This document shows, in pieces, positions 53,282 to 64,000 of a stretch of 64,000 nt of DNA; the stretch's first letter is position 1, and each line of letters starts with the position of its first letter. The stretch comes from Anthoceros angustus (taxonomy: Eukaryota > Streptophyta > Anthocerotopsida > Anthocerotales > Anthocerotaceae). Position numbers and translations under genes: made by a program. The stretch spans positions 124,001 to 188,000 of the forward strand of contig MU008165.1 of NCBI GenBank assembly GCA_010909165.1. The letters are read 5' to 3'. Below the pieces are notes generated by a model, which saw only the letters and a list, made by a program, of their open reading frames with translations, was not told the DNA's origin and did no database searches.

Positions 53282-55330
53282 ACTGGGACCGAAGCTCCAG
53301 CGTCGTTTGAGCTTTCTCTCATCAAGGTGGGCGATCACGGCGGGATCTGGGTCTTAATATGGCAAGGCCAAGCTAGCTACAAGTTACCAGCAAGCAGCCA
53401 TGGAGGCAGCTTTATGTGAGTCCTATTAATCAGGCTTGTGAAGCACACAGCTTGCTTTCAGCTTGTAATCAAAATCTAGTTTCCTTGTAGCCAATTACAC
53501 AACACTGACATTGCTTGTGTGCTGGCTGGGAGCTTAGAACTACATGTTGGAGGACTGAACAATGCTCCGGCCCCGTAGAACTTCTCTCGTGCCGTCAAGA
53601 TCGTGAGTATGTGTATGTGAGTTCATAGCACGTTTACTCACATTAAGCTGTTGTGTTACCTTCCCTGCAAGTGGTAGGGATAGAGATATAGTTCAGTGTT
53701 GAACATTATGTGGGTGCTCTCACTGTCTTGTCTCAGCGACACATAAACAATGATGCTCTCAGGGACTAACCTTATTGATCGCTTTGAGTTGTATGGCATG
53801 TGTGGAGGAGGATTGACCCTTAACAATTCAAGCTCCCATGGGCGATGGGGGAAACAGGTCACCCTATTCCCTAAGGAGTCGTAGTGGGCAAGGGGGTTCT
53901 ACAACAGTCCCTAGTCACATGGCAGCCACACATTGATGGAGTCATATTGGTTGAGCTATTTGCGGGCATGGCTACTGGGCTTGAGGCAATGTTGAGGGCA
54001 AGGGTTAAAATTGCCAAGTATGTATATTGCGATAACTGGCTCTTTGCTTGAGATGTGGCAAAGCATCGACTCGGCCAGTTGCAGAAGAGATATCCAGACT
54101 TCTTCCCTTCAAGTGCTTGGCATGCAGCATTTTCCACCTTTCCAGCTGATTTTTGACTCATTTAGATTAGCCATTGGACAACACTCGGCCATGTGGATCT
54201 GATCATTGCGGGCTGGGAGTGTCAAGGATTTTCAGTTGCTGGACGGGGTGATGGACTTCATGATCCACGCTCTGGGCTTTTAGCAGATCTGGTGGTATGT
54301 TTGCAACATGCCCGGCAAGTTTTCCCACAGCTAGCTTATATCCTTGAGAACACTCCAGCTCAACTACATCCTAGGCCAAGCATGCGCCTAGATATGGCAT
54401 TGATTCAACATTTTGCTAGTCGCCCATTGCTTGTGGACGCTGCTCAATGTAGCTCTTATGCTCATCGGCTGAGGAATTTCTGGACAAACCTTGCTCCTCA
54501 CTCCATTCTAGAGTCCACTTTAGCAAAGCTGGAGCGAGATGTTGATCTCAAGGTCCAGGATGTCATGAACCTCGGACGGGTTCCCCAAAAGGTGCTCCAT
54601 CAAGAGCCATCGCCTTGGTTCCTAGCTAACCAACCAGGGAAGCCAAGATCATCTTGGCCAACGTTGGTTAGCTTTCCCAAGTCCCATGCTCTCCGCAATC
54701 AAGGTGCGGGCATGGTGTTTGACAACACTAAGCAGTCCTGGGACGAGCCCCTTGCTGATGAAAGAGAAAGGGCCATGGGGTTTTCAACTGGCACCACAAC
54801 GAAACCACATATTTCTTCGCTGCGGCGTCGGGAGATTCTTGGACGCACCATGAACCTCCATTACTTGACATGGCTCCTATGCATTTGTTTGGCATTCCAG
54901 GTGTTGTTTCGGCCTTCAGCATCCTCAGCACATCATGTGCCATGGACTCATGCTGATTCTGTGCACCTTCCCGCCAGTCTTGACGTGCTCTCTTTTCGGC
55001 TGGAAGTTTGGGGCGGGAGGCGGAGGGGGAGGGGGGAGTTGCCCTATCGAGGAAGAATGGGGCGACAGATGTTCGCTTTTTCTGGCTCGGTTGTCGATCC
55101 ATCTATGGCAGCTCCACCAAACAGATCTGCTGCAAAAGCAAGTATATAGCCATTGGTATTTGGGGAGAATTTGACAGCTGAGCAGCAGCAGTAGATTCAT
55201 GATTTGCTTATGAATCTTGAAGATGTTTTCACTTTTTCCATGAGGAAGCTAGGCCGTTGTACACAATGATTAAGAAGTTTCCGCATTAAGCTGGACAGTC
55301 CAGATGAGAGCCTTTCAATCTCCATCTTAC
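53282..55330 (+). mobile_element. Gypsy relic 2: C5-methyltransferase-like domain, then start of reverse transcriptase
   Basis: 53282-53410 encodes ASFELSLIKVGDHGGIWVLI and GQASYKLPASSHGGSF, then a stop. From 53941 one frame carries a whole C5-methyltransferase-like fold: motif I ILVELFAGMATGLEAML with YVYCDNWLFA, motif IV DLIIAGWECQGFSVAGRGDG (candidate nucleophile Cys at 54220-54222), DPRSGLLADL, motif VI YILENTP, motif VIII SSYAHRLRNFWTNLAP, DERERAMGFSTGTTTKPHIS, motif X GRTMNLHYLTWLL. In-frame stops at 54049, 54154 and 54163 disable it. At 55160-55310 another frame reads GENLTAEQQQ-stop-IHDLLMN, LEDVFTFSMRKLGRCTQ and FRIKLDSPDE, the linker and first strand before a gypsy reverse transcriptase, as in relic 1. 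No reverse-transcriptase core follows. Confidence 0.8.
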
Positions 55331-56220
55331 AATCTATGAGCAATATGGCACATTCCCCTCTAACATGATTATGTGCTTTTTGCTGAGAGCCTTTCAATTT
55401 CTATCTTCTGCCTTTCAAATCTCTATCTTCTGATCTATAGGCAATAAGGCACATTCTTCTGATCTATAGGCGACAAGGCACATTCCCCTCTAACACGATT
55501 TTGTGCTTACACTTAAACACTGTTAAGTGGAAGATGATTCTGTGCTTACAGTTAAACACTGTGCTTCCACTTAACGGGTCTAGTCTGTCTGAATCAACTA
55601 ATCAAACATGGCAAGTCGATGTTATAGTCTTGTCCAGCATGTGGTAGAGTCCGAGCAATATGTATTCACATTTGCATGTTTCCTCCTCATTGCTCCTTAA
55701 AATATTGTACAAAGTACGGTATAAAACATATGCAACTTAGTTTCTGGGTCACTCATATTATAACCACATCTGAGCTCGCGTTATTTGTTTGCGAGAAGAT
55801 GCAAGAGGCTTTGGGTCAGATTCTTAAAAAGCTTATATGCACCATATGGTTGAAATTTGAATCTTAGGCGCTTATTGCTTCCAGGTTGCGCTTCAACGTT
55901 TCGGTCTTATGCTTGCTTCTTGATTCCATTTTTTGTATTTGCACATTTTCTTATAGAATATGGGCATACATAATTACCAAGCAATTTCAAAATGTCTCAT
56001 CTAGTCTAGTCAAGTACGATAAATAGGTAAAATGCAAATGCTTATGTGACTGAACTATAAGTAAATGAGTTAATACTTTTCACAAATAGCACTAAGAATC
56101 TCTTGAGAGGAAATAAATAGAGTCATTTCAAGACATGACTCATGAGATGATGCACACTAAAGGCTCAACAATTGGACAATTGGACAATGAACATTCTTTT
56201 ACAACAAAGAGTAAGTAATT
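55331..56220. other. Intergenic, no gene seen
   Basis: AT-rich. Short repeats occur at 55380-55570 (ATCTTCTGATCTATAGGC, AGGCACATTC and CTTACAGTTAAACACTGT recur two or three times). No coding signal. It separates the two convergent gypsy relics. Confidence 0.5.
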
Positions 56221-59200
56221 CTCGAGTGGCCCCTTCTATTGATCGATAGCAAAGCATGCTTGATACAGCCCCTCATTGCCAATGAGCACATCGTAACTTT
56301 GAGTTGAAGTTACTAAACATCGAAGCTTAAGAACTACTTCAGCATGCGTCCTTGGCTAAAATGCAATGGCAACAAACCGCTTGGTTTCACCTTTGACTCT
56401 CTCTAAGCCTCCTCCAGCCGTTCGAATGGACCACCTCGATGGCTGCACGTCTTGATCGGTTAACCCAAGTTGTTGAACCATGCATGCACCAAGGGTGACG
56501 GGATGAGCTCTTGAATTAAGGAGCGCCACCTTGGGCACTACACCATTCAATGTGACAACTCCTTGCCGGTTGTCCACCAATGCAGCTGTAACCTTCACAT
56601 TCAACCGTTACGAAGGATGCACCACGGGCAAGTCCTTCAAGGCTATGTGCAACTAGTCATTGTGGTACTTGGCTGCCGGAGTGGACTCCCCTGAAGTGCT
56701 AGCAGCGGCTGCATGTGCACCATCATAAGCTGTGACCATAATTCTTTTTTCAAAGGCAACTTCAGCACTCGGCACCTTGGCCAAGAGCATTTGCGAAAGT
56801 GCATTAGGTTCCAAACCCAAATCCTTGTAGCTGAACACAGGGGACTCCATAATGCGTTTAAAAATCAGTTCTACTTGTAAGGATACATGGACAACACCGA
56901 CTCTTGGTTTAGCAATTTTATGACCGCTGGTGTCTTGATGGAGCCTCTCCTAAAGGCTCTTAGTTCCGATGAACTCTTACCAGCACCCAGCAATTCAGCT
57001 TCATCTGGCAACTGGTGAAATGACTTGGGCATGGTAGCCCTAGCCCCCCTTTCCTTGTGCCCCCCAGCATCATCATTTTGACTAGAAGTACCAGCCCTTG
57101 TGGCTAAGCGTGCAACTCTAGCTGAAGCTGCAACGTGGAGTGTGGGGCATGGTAGAAACACCTTCCTAGCATCTTTCAGCATTGGCGGATCATTGGAATA
57201 ATCCAGAGCATGCGCCTCCTTGCCCACAGTGAATGCTGAATAATGAGGCCCATACTCCAACATGGCAGCAGAAACATCAAATGCGCCCTCCCTCGAAGGT
57301 GGATAGGTATAGGATGCTGACATGGCGCTCATCTTGCTCTTCAGCGACTCTAGCCCCGCTAATAGACTTGCAGACTTTGCCTTTTCAGCACTCAATGCAT
57401 CCACTTTTTCTTGTTGTGCATTCCCTTTCTTCAAGGCTTCCAACTCCGCAGCCATGGCTACTACCTTGGCCTCCTCATTCTCAATGTTCTCATTGTGCTT
57501 CACCCTAGCCACTTTTGATTTGCTCACAGCAGCACCTAAAGTAGATGCATGGCTAGCATTTCATGTTGCAGGTGTTGTTAGAGCATTTGTGCTTTGACTT
57601 GAATTCAGCCTCATTTGCCTCCTCTTCAGATGCAGCTGATAGCACACATCGCTCACATGTCCAGACTTGTTGGATCCTAAACACGTGAAGCTCTCTCTTG
57701 GACAAGGGCATTGAGGTGACATGTGGTCAGGAGATGCACAACAATTGCAAGCAATCGATTGGGCCATAGCAGCATGGGCAGCCTTGACTGGACCTGGAGT
57801 TGCCCCACTTGCACCACCCCGCTTTTTAGCACTTGCAACATAGTGAGCATTAGCTACTTCTAGCTTTTCAGCCACTGCATAGACCTGGGCTAGCGTGTAG
57901 TCGTCACTATGTTTGTCAAAAACGGACTGCAAAATATGGAAATGTAGCTAAGGATCAGCCTCCAATGCTCCCAAGAATTTGGCAGCTGCCTCATTGTTGG
58001 TTATGCTCTTGGTATCCTCCTTAAGTTGCTGAATCCGCCTGTACATCATTTGGAGAGTTTCCCCCTTCAAGCGCTCGAATTTGATCAAAGCCCAAATCTT
58101 GTTGGTGCTTTTGGTTGGGAATTCCTTCTCCAAAATCTGGAAAAAGGCTGTTACAGGAACAGAAATTACCATCGTTGAAACTGTGGGTGAAATTCCAGTA
58201 GTAGTTCTAGCCAATTCAACTGGAGTTAGAGTCACTATTGTTGGTGCAGCTCCTGAAGCTCCAGATGCCCCATGCAATGCTACGACAGCAGCTAACGCAC
58301 TAGCTTGTGCATTGGCTATAGCTACAGCAAAGGCCGGGTTAGGGGTGGAAATGGTGGCCAGTAAGTGGCCTGAATGAGCTCGGAAAACCTCAAGTGCTTC
58401 ATCTGCAAGCCACGTTGCCATCTATTTAAAAGCGTATTGGGAAAGGTAAAGGCCATCCTATGCTTCAGCCTTAACTCCGAAACTATTGTCTCGTGGTAAG
58501 TTTTGAAATTCCTAAGCGTGAGAGTTCCTGGCCTTCCACTGAATTTTGACATGCGCACGTGTGAAGTGTCACCGTCCATGACCGCCGCTTGCATGTTACC
58601 GCACCCAGGTCCTGTCGATGCGGTATCCCCAAAATTCAGTCCGGCCCCGGCCTAGGCAGTGTGAAAAGGACCTAGCCTCGATTGGTGAGTTTCAGCGTTG
58701 TGAAACGGGCTGGGAAATTGCCCGCCTTGTAATGCTTGCACAAACTCAGCACAGCATAAAAAGGTCCCGCTGCGAGCTCGCCAGACCCTAATCTTGACAA
58801 CGCTGCGATATGTGCAATTGAATCCGATGGGAAACTGCAACCCCGGGTTCAGATCTGAGCCGCGACTCCACTTGCTATGATGCCCGCATTCAAATTTGGC
58901 TGGGTGCCAATGTCGCCGCCACTGAAGCCTGCGCGAATGCTTGCTTGGCTTATTGCGCCTGCGTAATGTTGGAGACCCCCGTGCCAATCTGCTTGCCCGT
59001 CAAGTACCTCCGCTCCTAGTGTCTGCAGCAGATGGTGGCCTGGACGCTGCTCCTCGGTAGCCGGAGATTGTTGGGCATCGCGGCGCTGATGTGTAGAAGG
59101 CTGGTCCGTGAGATCCTTGCCGTCAGCTTCCCAGTCCCAGCTTGCCATTCCTTTGGCTTCCTGATTCTGGCTTACGAAGATACTAGCTTGGGCCCAGTCT

Positions 59201-59660
59201 TCTAGACTCGACTGATTTCACGGTGGCCTCCTTCAGTACCCTGATTCCAGACAGATGTAAGGGCACCGGTCCCTTCCGGATTGCCCGAAATCCAGGCTGT
59301 AGTGCCTAGGACCTGGTTTGCAAGCTCACGGCCTTCTTCAGGGCCGTCTCCACCAACTCTACCACCGCACAAAGGCTGCACCGCCTCAAATGCCCCTAAC
59401 AGACCGGAGGACATGTCATGGCCTCAATTCCATTCCACTTGCATGGAGAAGAAGCCTATGCTGCAGTTGCTCAAGTCCAAACTGGACAGTTGGAGGAAAC
59501 TTTCCACCTTTATGCTTGTGCATTTCAATTACAGCAACGTGACAATTGGGTGGATGAGTTCCAACAAGACGAGGAATTCTTGTGCACACCGCTAGATGAG
59601 TTGGCAGCATCACGGGCCACCACAGCACCTCAATCACTGCTTGGAAGCGTGCCTTCAAAA
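56221..59660 (-). mobile_element. Gag-protease relic of a gypsy-like element
   Basis: Read right to left on the minus strand. 59660-58600 holds Gag N-terminal pieces (FQAVIEVLWWPVMLPTH, KFPPTVQFGLEQLQHRLL, GMASWDWEADGK). 58421-57948: LIKFERLKGETLQMMYRRIQ and AAKFLGALEADP, a Gag capsid-like region. 57932-57561: two zinc knuckles, CNCCASPDHMSPQC (intact CX2CX4HX4C) and CLGSNKSGHVSDVC (second Cys is Ser). 57527-56871: coiled coil (AMAAELEALKKGNAQQEKVD) and a variable spacer. 56850-56240: retropepsin-like protease, VALLNSRAHPVTLG where LLDSGA is expected, then YDVLIGNEGLYQ. The Asp-to-Asn and Gly-to-Arg changes make the protease dead. It may be the front half of the methyltransferase element, but the methyltransferase relic beside it runs the opposite way. 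Confidence 0.7.
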
Positions 59661-60089
59661 TAATCTCAAATTTAACAATTGCAGAGGGTCGATTTTTGTC
59701 AACCGTACTACATTCTATCGAATTAAGACTATATATCCGAAATGAAACATTAAATTGTTGAGTTGTAACATGAAAAAATCAGATTATTGAATTGCAACAT
59801 AAAAACTGCCTACAATTCTTCCGAGGCCGTTAGGCAATGAAGGTAGGAAATACAAAGCGATGGAGATTTGAAGGACCTAACGGGAGGAAATATGAGGTGT
59901 CTCATGCCCTTTTGTTCAAATAATAATAATAAAAAAGCCGAGAAGGAAAACTATGCTTTTGATTGCTTGCGGCCTCCTCCCTACCCAGAGCCCTTGCACG
60001 GAGCCACTAAATCCAATCCAGCGTACCACTGGTGCTGGTAGACAAGGCGTGATCACCCCAATGCCTTTGAGACGTGAGACACATAAGCC
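59661..60089. other. Spacer between gypsy relic and eIF1 copy 2
   Basis: AT-rich to about 59940 and then GC-richer. The left part may include a decayed LTR of the Gag-protease relic; the right part holds the eIF1 3' UTR. No gene. Confidence 0.45.
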
Positions 60090-60714
60090 TCAGAACCCGT
60101 GAATTTTGATCAGATCTTTCTTCACCACGCCAGCCTGATCAGCACGGCTCAGACTCAGTCAGAACAGCACAGCATAGACTCGGTCAAAACGATTTGATTG
60201 GGAAGTCGCTGGAACAATACTCACCTGTACAAGGAACTGAGAAACATTCTTGCGCTGGTCCCCTTGCAGCTGAATCACTTGACCCAGCTCAGGGTCCTGC
60301 ACCACCGTCCCATTGCAGCAGAAATCCTGCAAACGTGATAGTACGCGTATCGTGAGCAAGAGAGGAGGTGAAAAAACTCCTTTCCTTCCCTTCTGGACCA
60401 TCCAGAAGGTTAGCTCCCATCCTACGGGCATCACCTTTTTGAAGTCCTTAAGAATCTTGTTGTAATTGAACTCCTTCTTCAGGCCCTGGACAGTGGTCAG
60501 ACTTTTTCTCCCGTTCCGCTGCTGCACTCGCACATGCACATAGTCCTTCGATCCTGCGCCCGAATCCTCTGCATTCGCATCTGCGAACGGATCTGCAACG
60601 ACAAGTAGCCCCATCGAGTGTCAGCCACAAACACAGCACCATCTCAGGGAACGAAAGCAGACGAATTCACTCCACCAACTTACCAAAGGCCCCCGGAATA
60701 TCTAGATCTGACAT
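60090..60714 (-). CDS. Translation initiation factor eIF1 (SUI1), copy 2
   Basis: Four exons: 60714-60684, 60592-60435, 60326-60225, 60134-60090; 336 bp, 111 aa. It reads MSDLDIPGAFDPFADANAED, GAGSKDYVHVRVQQRNGRKS, LTTVQGLKKEFNYNKILKDF, DFCCNGTVVQDPELGQVIQL, QGDQRKNVSQFLVQAGVVKK, DLIKIHGF. Introns sit at the same places as in copy 1 at 34453-35053. The two proteins differ mainly in the first 30 residues, at Glu/Asp before FCCNG and at Ser/Pro in QDxELG. Both look functional; this copy is closer to the typical plant N-terminus. Confidence 0.95.
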
Positions 60715-62728
60715 GAACTTGAGTTGAATGGACGAACCCACAGAAAGTTCCTTCCCCAGCCCAGACAGCTCGCCCACCTGCACCACGGACTTCCAGTCAG
60801 CGCTTCCACCCAGGAAAACCCGGACATAAACAGGCCCAGCTCGGGAGAACCCCAGCGGAGTCCAGCCACGAGCGGACAAAAACATGCCCTCCTTTGACAA
60901 AAACAGCGTTAAGCGAAGAGTACAGGACTATCCAACCACACCCAAGCCCCGGAATGGATGCAGAGTGCACCGACACAAGCCCTCTCTTCACCACCAAGGA
61001 CTTACAAGCAGAGGAGCACCGTCCTTAAACCAGAATTTTCACTCCCCATCCCACCGAAACCCTGCAACCCAACACGATTTCCCGCAACCAGACTCCTCAG
61101 GCACAAAATCCACCACACAGACACAAGAACGACCCACAAACACACCGCACATGATTCCTCCACCATCGCATCCCATTCCAACAAGCAGCCGCACCAGACG
61201 CCCACGCAGGGCCTCCACCTCACCACCCAGAAGCAGCACACGGAAACCAACTCACCCGCTGCAGCACCGAGGAGATTGCGCCCAAACACAGCGCACAGCA
61301 GGAGAGTCGTCAAGGGGACTGGGAGCGGGGAACAGGCAGAGAAAAGCAGCCAGCCTCAGAAAGCCAGCCCTCTCTCTACGCCTTATATGCGCTTGCTTCC
61401 GCGTTGCGCCCCTCCTGCTTTGCCGCAACTAACCACGGTTAGACAAGTAAGGTAACTGACTATGCCGTGGTTGGCCGACGTCTACGTTAATAGGAAACGG
61501 GGAGAGCACAGCACGTGTAGTGCATGAAGGGGGACTGGCGCCTTTCAAGCCACTCTCATCTCCTCAAAGACGCAAGCCCGCCAAGCCAAGCCAAGCCAAA
61601 CAATCGCAGTCCTGCCCGCCTTTGAACTCCCTTTCCTCGCTTGCACTGCACGCAACGCTGAGGTGAGGCCAGGTGAAGAGGCCCGTTACCTTTCTTCTTT
61701 CCGTCTTATTTCTTTGTTTCTCTTCCTTCTTCCTTCTTCCTTTTCCCTGCTGAGCTGCTCTTCCACAGTGGCACTGTGCCCCAGGCAAAGCCAAGCTGTT
61801 GCCCCTCCCCCGGGAAGGAAAGGGTCGGTGAACGAAGGAATACAGGCATGCTGAAAGACGGCCTGGCGCCTATTGGGAGGCCCACTTCCACGACAGGCTT
61901 CCACTTGTTGACTCCCTGGGTAGGGTAGGGGAGAGTTGGGCTTTTCCACCGGCGACAAGTCAATGAGTTAACAACGTTATCTCGGCAGGCGGGATGTCGA
62001 GACGAGAGTGGGAAGGAAAGCAGATGAGAAGCTGGCAGAGGGCCGTGCAGGTGCAGGGGTAGCGGCAGCAGATACCTTGCGTGATGTGAGCCATGTCCAG
62101 GAGATCGGCAATGCTGCAGCAGGGCCCTGGTCAGTATGGCCATAAGTGTCACGGACTGAACAGCAAGCCATGCCAGCACAGAGAGAGAGCACTTGCAGTC
62201 AGTCAGGAGATGGTGGCGCACTTGGACTTCCACTGCTATCTGTCAGAGGTAGGCGTGGCTGCTAGCCGAGGGTCAAACTTCAAACTCCTCGAATGCATAT
62301 GTGAAGATGTGAGGTGGGCGTTGCAGAGTTTTACCGTGTCCTCTTTTGCACCGGCCTCGCCGTTCACCTTCGTCTGTAAAATATTCTTCTATGAGTACAA
62401 CACGGGGAGGCTCCTCCTCGTGAAGAGGAGGCAGTACAGATTAGGTGCTGAACACAACAGAGACAAGTAAACTTCACACACATCCCAAGTAAGGAGTGAT
62501 GCGTTCAACGCCCCGGCTGGAGTGAAAAGGAAGCAGCAGGAGCAGCATTACAGATAATTCACAGCTCCAGCGGGCCGGTTCACATCCCAAGCCGACTGTA
62601 GAGGTGATATTTGAGACACACCCAGGTATTCGCCCAAGAGGGATTCCTGCGTCGGTGAACCATCATTGGCATCTGACGGGGGACGAGTGTGAAACTGGTT
62701 GTCGAGATATACATACAGTACTGGCTCT
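60715..62728. promoter_or_regulatory. eIF1 copy 2 leader/promoter and unassigned spacer
   Basis: 60715-61450 is C/A-rich on the plus strand, like the leader region of eIF1 copy 1, and probably contains a 5'-UTR intron and promoter. 61450-62728 has several overlapping frames on both strands (e.g. plus 62093-62470, minus 62233-61706), none with a recognisable domain. No gene can be supported here. Confidence 0.4.
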
Positions 62729-64000
62729 CTAAGTGAAGTCCCTATTCGTCAGAATGAAGGGTCCAATCATGGTCCAAACTGCCACAAACAACAGCTGTTG
62801 AGAGCAAGCACATTGGTAGGTGGGATTGAACATGGATAGACAAGACAGCCAGATAGCCCCAAATCGTACATAAGTGCGTCGAAATGACTTACTGTAAAGC
62901 AATGCAGCGAGCCACTCGTTCACAATTTTCACCCACACGCTAGCCCACCCAACGTCAATGCTCCACCTGTTCCACCGTGATTGGTTAGTTGCTTGGATAA
63001 CTGCACCGACGGGACGGGCTTCACGATATCCACATAAGGACCACCCACTTACTTGTGGATTGTTTGATTCAGATCCCAGCCGATGAACAGCATCGCAAAG
63101 TACATGGCGCCCATCGCAAAAACAAAATGGAAAAAACCATACCCGTATGGAACTCCGTCAATTTTCTCCTCGGTGTTCCTAAACTGTAAAAAGTGCAAGA
63201 TACTGTTAGCGCCAGCACACTCACCTATTTACTCAAGACAAGACAAGGGTTAATGCTCACTTTGAATGACTTGGAATCAATGCCAGTCGAGTAGGTCGAC
63301 ATGATGATAGCCATAAAAGCAAGACCAAAACTCTGAAAAACCGGCACCGACACAGGCAAGTATGCAGGAAGTTAGTTATAACAATCAACGGCCCCTTACA
63401 CAATAAAGCCGACCTTGCTTGCCACAGTGCAGGTGCAACAAGAAAAACAGAGGTCGCTGAACTCACAAATATTGTCACTAAATCACCCCTCCCAGTCTGT
63501 CTTGGTCTGGTGTTACAAGTCACACTTGCTGGTTCACTGGAGAGTTACAGATGCGTATTAATCTAGGTATTCGGCCAACGCAAAACTTAAGACACCCTGG
63601 GGGAAGCCCTAACCCAAGAATGCATTCTTGCTTTGTTTACCTCATTATTGCCGAATAGCAGAGAAATACGATGTACAGAGACACCAACGCGGAAGTCAGG
63701 AGGCCCGCATTGACCTGAGAGGACACACAAAGAACTCTCAGGCTCGTCACGACTGCTTCAACGACAAACCAGTTCTTTCAACCAGTACAACAGTTCAGAA
63801 GGAGCTCAAACCAATACAGAGACAAATGAGCCCAAGATCAAGCTCACCTTTGAATGTAAAGAAATGAGCGTCATCGCCAGCACAAGGATAAGAGTCCAGG
63901 TGACAAAGAAAATGTTTGTCCCACAAGAAGGCCGTGGAGCAAACCATATGTACATAATCACAATGCCCAAAATTGATACGCCGTAGCTCAGGAATGACAC
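62729..64000 (-). CDS. Serine incorporator (Serinc/TMS) family protein, 3' part
   Basis: Seven exons in the window on the minus strand: 64000-63848 (incomplete, runs off the end), 63714-63641, 63536-63467, 63332-63261, 63183-63053, 62966-62893, 62778-62729, stop TAG at 62731-62729. Conserved segments: FVTWTLILVLAMTLISLHSK, VNAGLLTSALVSLYIVFLCY, SAIMSEPASVTCNTRP, MSTYSTGIDSKSF, VPYGYGFFHFVFAMGAMYFA, LFIGWDLNQTIHKWSIDVGW, VWVKIVNEWLAALLYIWTMI. The frequent hydrophobic stretches fit a multi-pass membrane protein of the Serinc family, whose members are reported to act in membrane lipid handling. The N-terminal half lies beyond 64000. Confidence 0.95.

Noticed and set aside
61002-62470. Possible gene upstream of Serinc/eIF1 copy 2 (several ORFs of 60-182 aa)
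   Set aside because: No frame shows a domain, splice-consistent extension or similarity to anything recognised.

Overview
This is nuclear DNA of a land plant, most likely a lycophyte close to Selaginella (inference). The conserved genes (ATP-citrate lyase A subunit, aleurain-type protease, plant ORC1 with a PHD finger inside its BAH domain, two-domain DJ-1, PLS-class PPR, Serinc) are plant-type. Their introns are very short (about 45-140 bp), and the spaces between them are filled with decayed Ty1/copia and Ty3/gypsy pieces, satellites and local duplications. No prokaryotic, organellar or CRISPR signal was seen.

Layout. 1-2.2 kb: 5' end of a copia element (Gag, primer site, short LTR) on the minus strand. 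2.2-5.6 kb: LTR-element wreckage, including an unusual palindrome of two LTR-like arms around a reverse-copied initiator tRNA-Met. 5.6-8.6 kb: no intact gene; a relic of the protease gene's last exons and a 40-bp satellite. 8.6-10.5 kb: intact aleurain/cathepsin-H-like protease, 8 exons. 11.0-15.5 kb: ORC1-like gene, 15 exons, with degenerate ATPase residues. 15.5-29.5 kb: a segmental duplication. Block A (15.5-17.4 kb) carries a dead mitochondrial uS17 gene and block B (25.25-27.1 kb) an intact one. Between them lie satellites, an ATP-citrate lyase fragment, a gypsy relic with a cytosine-methyltransferase-like domain, and an inverted, internally deleted copy of the helicase gene. 29.5-34.2 kb: a 1752-bp tandem duplication of a DEAD-box helicase (RH18/SPB4/DDX55 type); the second unit runs to the true 3' end.

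34.4-46 kb: eIF1, an AT-rich stretch, an intronless poly(A)-binding-protein-like gene, a broken SABATH methyltransferase, a secreted Lys/Glu/Gly-repeat protein and a PPR gene with internal repeats. 46-50.6 kb: ATP-citrate lyase A and a DJ-1D-like glyoxalase gene, divergently transcribed from a 486-bp spacer. 50.6-60 kb: LINE-like tail, satellites, a second methyltransferase-reverse transcriptase gypsy relic, and a Gag-protease relic on the other strand. 60.1-60.7 kb: a second eIF1 gene. 62.7-64 kb: 3' part of a Serinc gene that leaves the window.

The most interesting system is the retroelement family in which a C5-cytosine-methyltransferase-like domain is encoded directly upstream of a Ty3/gypsy reverse transcriptase. 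Two independently truncated copies, 30 kb apart and on opposite strands, keep the same order. The tRNA-centred LTR palindrome and the ORC1 lacking key AAA+ residues come next. Exon coordinates were derived by hand from splice consensus, reading frame and family alignment from memory; they are models, not transcript evidence.
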